NCBI GenBank assembly: GCA_947627195.1
Contig: CANQVC010000008.1
Span: 1-49,896, forward strand
Direction: 5' to 3'
Length of the DNA stretch: 49,896 nucleotides
Source of the DNA: an uncultured Bacilli bacterium
GTDB lineage: Bacteria > Bacillota_I > Bacilli_A > ML615J-28 > CAG-698
The number at the start of each line of letters is the position of its first letter. Position 1 is the first letter of the stretch. The translations under genes were made by a program, and so were the position numbers. The notes beneath the pieces were generated by a model. That model had not been told where the DNA came from. It searched no databases and worked only from the letters and a program-made list of their open reading frames with translations. Below are positions 45,526 to 49,896 of this stretch, piece by piece.

Positions 45526-46526
45526 TCAACTACCTCCAAACATATAGCATGAGCAATTACTGGTATACTTTCTTTTTGAGCTAATAAAATTGGATTATGT
45601 AATGCTCCTGTTGCTACTAATAAAACTTTTTTTAATTCTTTTTTTCGCATTTTATCTAAAACATATGAATAACATACACTTGGTAAACATCCACATCCAC
45701 TTCCCCCACTAAAGACATTTTGTTTATCACGATCATATATCATTATTCCACAATCATTATAATTATGTTTGATATTATATCCTTTTTCTTCCATTATTTG
45801 TAATAATAATTCTTTGCCGTAATAAGATAAATCACCTGTTAATATCAAATCATAATCATTACTAGATATATTAAAATCATTAAAATGGGTAATTAATGTT
45901 TGATATGCTGCAGGTGCCATTGCTCTTCCCATATCTTGAGCATCCTTTTGATTATAATCTATTACTTGTCCAATAGTTCCTCTAGTAATTTTAATATTTG
46001 TTTTTTCATTTGTTAGTAAACAACTACATGCAGCTGTAACTGTACATGTTAATGAGGGGGGCTTTTGTCCTCCATATTCAGTTGGATATCGAAATTGTCT
46101 TTCAGCTGTAGCATTATGACTAGAAACTGTAATAATAATATTATTGGCATTTTGGGCTTCAATTATATTACTAGCAATTATTAATCCTTCTACACTTGAT
46201 GCACAAGCGTTAAATATACCTAAATAATTGGCATTTTGATTTCTTAATGCATATGTTCCAATTATAATTTGATTATTTAAATCACCACTAATATATATAT
46301 CTATGTCTTCTTTTCTTTTTAAACTTTTATTTAATAATATTTCAATAGCTTGATGGTACATTTTAATTTCTGCTTTTTCCCATGATTTCTCGTAACAACG
46401 TAGATCATCATATGATAAATCGAAATATGGTTTTAATGGTCCTTTTGCTTCTTTAGGACCAGCAATAACTGATGTATCTTTTAGATATACGTTGTGAAAT
46501 GTGAAACTACTTTTTCCTATTTTCAT
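45522..46526 (-). CDS. spoVAD: Stage V sporulation protein AD
   Basis: 334 residues, normal length. It has a thiolase-like fold (AGPKEAKGPLKPYFD at the N-terminus, FNACASSVEGL near residue 105, GGSGCGCLPSV around 275) that binds dipicolinic acid during spore formation. It lies between spoVAC (13-bp gap) and spoVAE (overlap). AAGGGA precedes the ATG. Confidence 0.95.
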   Translation of the reverse strand: MKIGKSSFTFHNVYLKDTSVIAGPKEAKGPLKPYFDLSYDDLRCYEKSWEKAEIKMYHQAIEILLNKSLKRKEDIDIYISGDLNNQIIIGTYALRNQNANYLGIFNACASSVEGLIIASNIIEAQNANNIIITVSSHNATAERQFRYPTEYGGQKPPSLTCTVTAACSCLLTNEKTNIKITRGTIGQVIDYNQKDAQDMGRAMAPAAYQTLITHFNDFNISSNDYDLILTGDLSYYGKELLLQIMEEKGYNIKHNYNDCGIMIYDRDKQNVFSGGSGCGCLPSVCYSYVLDKMRKKELKKVLLVATGALHNPILLAQKESIPVIAHAICLEVVE

Positions 46527-46539
46527 TTTAAATCCCTTT

Positions 46540-47010
46540 TTAAAATATTAAACTGCTTAAATAAATAATACTTCCAATAAAAAAAGCACTGACAACACCA
46601 ACAACTATAACACTTCCTGCAAGTTTAAACATATTAGTAACTATACCTAATATTAGACCCTCACTTTTTGATTCAAGAGCACTACTTGTCATTGAATTGG
46701 AAAATCCTGTAATTGGTATAATTGTACCTGCCCCAGCAATTTGTCCAATTTTATCATATAACCCAAATCCTGTTAATAGTGAGCCAATAAAAACCATAAT
46801 TGTAACACTTATATTTCCTGCTAAATCTTTATCAAACCAATTCTTTAGTATTTCAGTAATAATTTGTGCTAACAAGCAAATTAATCCACCAATAAGAAAT
46901 GAAAATATAGCATTTTTAAAAATATTTCTTTTAGGTGATGACTTATCAATTATTTGTTTTATTTTTGAATCATTTGATTTAAATTCATTAATATTTGTTT
47001 TGGATGTCAT
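46540..47010 (-). CDS. spoVAC: Stage V sporulation protein AC
   Basis: 156 residues. After a 45-residue soluble start come about four membrane helices with AFLIGGLICLLAQIITE-type and GAGTIIPITGFSNSMTSSAL motifs of the SpoVAC family, the mechanosensitive part of the dipicolinic-acid channel. It is the first gene of the spoVA unit here; spoVAA, spoVAB and spoVAF are absent. The 137 bp to sigF hold the sigF terminator and AT-rich repeats (47035-47070). No clear forespore promoter could be read. Confidence 0.94.
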   Translation of the reverse strand: MTSKTNINEFKSNDSKIKQIIDKSSPKRNIFKNAIFSFLIGGLICLLAQIITEILKNWFDKDLAGNISVTIMVFIGSLLTGFGLYDKIGQIAGAGTIIPITGFSNSMTSSALESKSEGLILGIVTNMFKLAGSVIVVGVVSAFFIGSIIYLSSLIF

Positions 47011-47092
47011 TTTTGACCCTTTCTTGTATTTATTAATATTATTAATTAATATTATTAATATTATTATCTATAAAAGACAATATTATACTTAT

Positions 47093-47137
47093 AAAATAAA
47101 AAAATTCTATACAATACATTTATTATGTATTGTATAG
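47093..47137 (-). terminator. Terminator between sigF and spoVA
   Basis: A perfect 13-bp stem CTATACAATACAT / ATGTATTGTATAG (47107-47119 and 47125-47137), then AATTTTTTTATTTT on the minus strand. Confidence 0.9.
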
Positions 47138-47147
47138 ATCTTTATTT

Positions 47148-47780
47148 TTATGTTTTCATATTATTTTTTAATTTATTAATTGCTTGTTTTTCAATTCTTG
47201 AAATAGTTGATTGAGAACAGTGATATTTTTTAGCTATTTCTTCTTGATTTATATTATAAAAATATTTTTGTTTAATAATGTCTAAACTTTTTTTATCCAA
47301 AGTTTTCAATGATTCTAATATTTTTTCATTATTAAAACAATTATCGTTTTGATAACAAACTAAAGATATGAGTTCAATATTATCAATTGTATCATTAAGT
47401 GATTTCATATTTTCTTTTAATGTTAATGCCATTAATAAATTTTCTTTTGAACAATTAATTATTTTAGATAATTCATCTATTGATTGATTATTATTTATAT
47501 TTTTTAAATATTGAATAATTCTTGCTAATTCTTTATTTATGGGAATTAATTGATTATTTCGTAATTCTTTTTTCATTTCTCCTAAAATATAATAACTTGC
47601 ATATGATAAAAAATATGGACAACATTTTTCGTTATAATTTCTAGCTGCTTGATATAAACCCATTAATCCTACTTGTATTAAATCATCTACATCAATATTA
47701 TTTGTTTTCATCCTATAAGCTAATTTTTTCACAAATTCAACATTATTATTAAAGAGAAATTCAACTTTTTCGTTATTCAT
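47148..47780 (-). CDS. sigF: Forespore sigma factor F (SpoIIAC)
   Basis: 210 residues, somewhat shorter than Bacillus sigma-F because region 3 is reduced. Region 2 is clear (VDDLIQVGLMGLYQAARNY, then FLSYASYYILGEMKKELR), as is the region 4 helix-turn-helix (LDKKSLDIIKQKYFYNINQE, then CSQSTISRIEKQAINKL). It directs early forespore genes and is held by SpoIIAB until SpoIIAA acts. The start overlaps spoIIAB by 8 bp. Confidence 0.93.
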   Translation of the reverse strand: MNNEKVEFLFNNNVEFVKKLAYRMKTNNIDVDDLIQVGLMGLYQAARNYNEKCCPYFLSYASYYILGEMKKELRNNQLIPINKELARIIQYLKNINNNQSIDELSKIINCSKENLLMALTLKENMKSLNDTIDNIELISLVCYQNDNCFNNEKILESLKTLDKKSLDIIKQKYFYNINQEEIAKKYHCSQSTISRIEKQAINKLKNNMKT

Positions 47781-48198
47781 TTCTTGATAATTTTTTCCTA
47801 CATATCACAGTAGTTCCAACACCAATTTTAGATATGACATCAATTTCATCAGCAAACATTTCCATGATTGTGAAACCTAATCCTGCTCTTTCTTCTTCAA
47901 GTTTTGTTGTGAAAAGAGGTTCTCTTGCTTTATTAACATCTTCTATGCCTACACCTTCATCTTTCACAATAATTGTTAATAAATCATTTTCTAAAATATA
48001 TTCTAGATGAACAAATTTTTCTTTATTATTTTGATATCCATGAACTATTGCGTTTGTTATAGCTTCACTAACAATTGTTTTTATTTCATTCATTGAAGAA
48101 ATTGTTAGATCAAAATCAATTAAAAATGTAGCTAATGCTCCTCTGGCAAATGTAACATTTTCTATTTTTGCCATTACATCTATTATTATTTTATTCAT
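47773..48198 (-). CDS. spoIIAB: Anti-sigma F factor and SpoIIAA kinase SpoIIAB
   Basis: 141 residues. GHKL/HATPase fold with EAITNAIVHGY (N box, about 44-54), KDEGVGIED (G1) and ERAGLGFTIME (G2). It binds sigma-F and phosphorylates SpoIIAA. The start overlaps the spoIIAA stop (TAATG), and it overlaps sigF at the other end, so the three are translated from one message. Confidence 0.96.
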   Translation of the reverse strand: MNKIIIDVMAKIENVTFARGALATFLIDFDLTISSMNEIKTIVSEAITNAIVHGYQNNKEKFVHLEYILENDLLTIIVKDEGVGIEDVNKAREPLFTTKLEEERAGLGFTIMEMFADEIDVISKIGVGTTVICRKKLSRNE

Positions 48199-48548
48199 TA
48201 GGCAACCCCCAAATAAGCATTTACATCATCTTCATCTTTTTTTATTGTACATATTTTTTGCAATCCAGATAACATAACTATCCTTTTAATTTGTTCATTC
48301 ATTGAACATAATATAATTGAACCATTAATTTTCTTTAAGTAATTGTATCTACCAATAATAAATCCAATACCACTACTATCCATGAAATTAAGATTTTTAA
48401 AATTAAAAACTAAATAACGAATGTTATATTTAACAATTAAATCAATAACTTTTTTTCTAATTTTTTCAACATTATTTTGGTCTAATTCTCCATTAAAACG
48501 AATATAAAGAATATTTCTTTTAATAAACATTTCCACTTCTAATGTCAT
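48198..48548 (-). CDS. spoIIAA: Anti-sigma F factor antagonist SpoIIAA
   Basis: 116 residues from the ATG at 48548, 6 nt after AAGGAGGATG; an ATG two codons earlier abuts the ribosome-binding site. It is a STAS-domain protein with the phosphorylated-serine motif FMDSSGIGFIIGRY at about 55-68. Unphosphorylated SpoIIAA frees sigma-F from SpoIIAB. First gene of the operon. A sigma-H type promoter was looked for upstream but not recognised. Confidence 0.96.
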   Translation of the reverse strand: MTLEVEMFIKRNILYIRFNGELDQNNVEKIRKKVIDLIVKYNIRYLVFNFKNLNFMDSSGIGFIIGRYNYLKKINGSIILCSMNEQIKRIVMLSGLQKICTIKKDEDDVNAYLGVA

Positions 48549-48632
48549 ACTCATCCTCCTTATACAATCATATAATATATCATAAATAAGGTGAAAAATA
48601 AGTAAGTATTTGTCTATAAAATGTTATTTTTT

Positions 48633-48682
48633 CAACAAAAAAAGACCATTTCATATCATATTAAGATAGATATGAAATAGCC
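48633..48682 (-). terminator. Terminator of the 48774 gene
   Basis: GGCTATTTCATATC and GATATGAAATGGTC arms on the minus strand, then TTTTTTTGTTG. The 225-bp gap to spoIIAA otherwise shows nothing clear. Confidence 0.85.
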
Positions 48683-48773
48683 TCTGGATTTTATAATGTA
48701 TTTTTATTTATTAAATTGTTTTGAATATTAGATATGTTTTATCTATTATTTATTGTAAAATAATATTATTAAG

Positions 48774-49421
48774 TTAACTAGCTAATAAGAGTATGCGAGC
48801 ATGAAATTGATTGATTGATAGAATAGAATGCATTGGTAAAAATTGAATGCAAAACATTGTACCATCTACTAAATCCCATCGAAACCATAAAACGCCTGAA
48901 CCAAATTGTTCTTGTGGTTTCCCAATTAGTTCAACAACTTCTTCAAAAGTCATTCCATATACAATCATATTTTTAACATCTTCAAATGTTAAGTCATAAG
49001 TTAAATTAGGATCACATCTTGGTGCATCACTAGAACGTCCAGGAAATCCATAAACATATTCGATTGTCACTTCTTTAATAATGAGCTTATTTTCTTCTTC
49101 ATTATCTTTATTTTCTTCTTTGTCTAATTCATTAGATTCATTTTTAGAGTCTGAAATATCTTCTTTTTCATTATCTTTATTCTCTTCTTTTTCTAATTCA
49201 TTAGATTCATTTTTAGAATCTGAAATATCTTCTTTTTCATTATCTTTATTCTCTTCTTTTTCTAATTTATTAGATTCATTTTTAGAGTCAGAAATGTTTT
49301 CTTCGGTATTTTCATCAACTATTGTTTCTTCTATATTATCTTTATTAGAAACTTTATAAACAATACCTAATAAAGCAACACATGTTAGAATAACAACACC
49401 AAAAAATATTAACTTTTTCAT
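48774..49421 (-). CDS. Exported protein with Glu/Lys/Asn-rich tandem repeats and FGSG module
   Basis: 215 residues. A hydrophobic N-terminus (LIFFGVVILTCVALLGIVYK) acts as signal or anchor. Residues about 45-110 are three tandem 23-residue units (pattern ISDSKNESN-x-LEKEENKDNE), repeated also at the DNA level with a 69-bp period (about 49100-49310). The C-terminal domain has YGMTFEEVVELIGKPQEQFG, SGVLWFRWDLVDGT, resembling small beta-rich modules of the SmpA/BamE type. The repeat number probably varies. It may be co-transcribed with the gene to its right. Confidence 0.75.
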   Translation of the reverse strand: MKKLIFFGVVILTCVALLGIVYKVSNKDNIEETIVDENTEENISDSKNESNKLEKEENKDNEKEDISDSKNESNELEKEENKDNEKEDISDSKNESNELDKEENKDNEEENKLIIKEVTIEYVYGFPGRSSDAPRCDPNLTYDLTFEDVKNMIVYGMTFEEVVELIGKPQEQFGSGVLWFRWDLVDGTMFCIQFLPMHSILSINQFHARILLLAS

Positions 49422-49445
49422 GTTTAGTTTTTCCTCCTTTCATGC

Positions 49446-49896
49446 TTATGAAACAACAATTCTTGAAACAACATATGTTTCATTATCATATGCATAATGA
49501 ACTATTAATGTTCTATCATTATTTAGATAATATTGATGAATAATTACACCACTTCCAAATAAATATCCAAGCGTTCCCAAATTAAATGAAACTTCATCAA
49601 TTGTCATACCAACTTTAATTGATTCAACTAAATGTGCAGAAATAGTAGGAACTGAATCAATACCTAAAATAGGTTCATTTACAAAATCATCAATGTTTGA
49701 TATAGGGGTAGTTGAACTTGCCATATTATTCCAAGGAGTAAGCATATAAAATCCTAAAAAAACATCATAAGCTCCTCTATTACAAGTTTCAGGATCAACT
49801 ATTAAATTACCATCAGCATCATATCTAGTGACGGGATCTGACCCTCGTTTATGTGACCAATAGCCATCAGAATCTTGTCTATACCAATGATAATCG
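49446..49896 (-). CDS. Partial CDS with FGSG module, 5' end beyond the window
   Basis: The frame stays open to the right edge, so the ATG at 49745 is internal and the true start lies outside. The visible part begins with HWYRQDSDGYWSHKRGSDPV and DADGNLIVDPETCNRGAYDV, a pattern I associate with secreted cysteine-peptidase-like proteins of Firmicutes. It ends with VGMTIDEVSFNLGTLGYLFG, SGVIIHQYYL, which matches the C-terminal module of the neighbouring 48774 protein. Enzymatic identity is not established from this fragment. Confidence 0.75.
   Translation of the reverse strand, partial: DYHWYRQDSDGYWSHKRGSDPVTRYDADGNLIVDPETCNRGAYDVFLGFYMLTPWNNMASSTTPISNIDDFVNEPILGIDSVPTISAHLVESIKVGMTIDEVSFNLGTLGYLFGSGVIIHQYYLNNDRTLIVHYAYDNETYVVSRIVVS

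Noticed and set aside
47033-47070. Forespore (sigma-F/G) promoter before spoVAC
   Set aside because: The region is a low-complexity TTAATAT repeat; no -35/-10 pair fits the consensus well enough to report.
49081-49359. Plus-strand Ser/Phe-rich repeat frame
   Set aside because: It is the antisense reading of the Glu/Lys/Asn repeat of the 48774 gene.

Overview
This is a very AT-rich, gene-dense stretch of a spore-forming low-GC Firmicute (Bacillota). The spoIIAA-spoIIAB-sigF and spoVAC-D-E genes, CotF-like coat proteins, a T-box leader on alaS, RNase J, and anaerobic pyruvate formate-lyase all fit an anaerobic, probably gut-dwelling member of the Bacilli/Erysipelotrichia side of the phylum. 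TGG encodes Trp and TGA acts as a stop, so this is not a mycoplasma code. The large M60 (mucin-type) surface peptidase supports a host-associated life. The species cannot be named from the sequence alone.

Layout. 1-302: tandem-repeat array running off the left edge. 415-3157: operon for an ECF-like sigma factor, a one-pass membrane protein (probable anti-sigma) and a secreted C39-like cysteine peptidase. 3326-9418: ZIP metal transporter, glycerate kinase, XRE regulator, a three-gene operon (unknown protein, TSUP permease, Sel1-repeat protein) and a small membrane protein. 9435-14471: a 1678-residue wall- or membrane-anchored M60 metallopeptidase. 14692-15500: gene remnants (AlbA_2/Schlafen-like fragment, Fic fragment, one unknown) beside tRNA-Ser. 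15727-18828: pflB-pflA with a clear promoter and terminator.

18877-28123 is the most dynamic part. It is a type I restriction-modification locus (XRE, hsdR, hsdM, hsdS) whose hsdS faces an array of silent target-recognition cassettes in both orientations, with a tyrosine recombinase gene inside the array. Inverted copies of short sites at the cassette boundaries indicate DNA-inversion shuffling of methylation specificity: 2 first-half and 4 second-half alleles give up to 8 combinations. 28301-30449: tRNA-Arg, a short hypothetical gene, trmL, a 375-bp non-coding mobile element with 16-bp target duplications, and two spore-coat genes.

30558-39074: a putative nuclease with a C-terminal DNA-binding domain, NTF2-like and membrane proteins, murI together with a catalytically eroded murI paralogue, a PAP2 phosphatase, then psuG-tmcAL-mrp on the plus strand. 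39188-44613: the classic alaS-ruvX-DUF1292 operon behind a T-box, and rnj. 44789-48548: the forespore cluster spoIIAA-AB-sigF, then (after a strong terminator) spoVAC-AD-AE and a DUF1540 gene. 48774-49896: two secreted or exported proteins sharing a small FGSG-containing module, the second cut by the window edge.

Many start codons given here differ from the longest reading frame; they were chosen by ribosome-binding sites and overlaps, as stated in each entry. All assignments come from reading the sequence; no database search was run.
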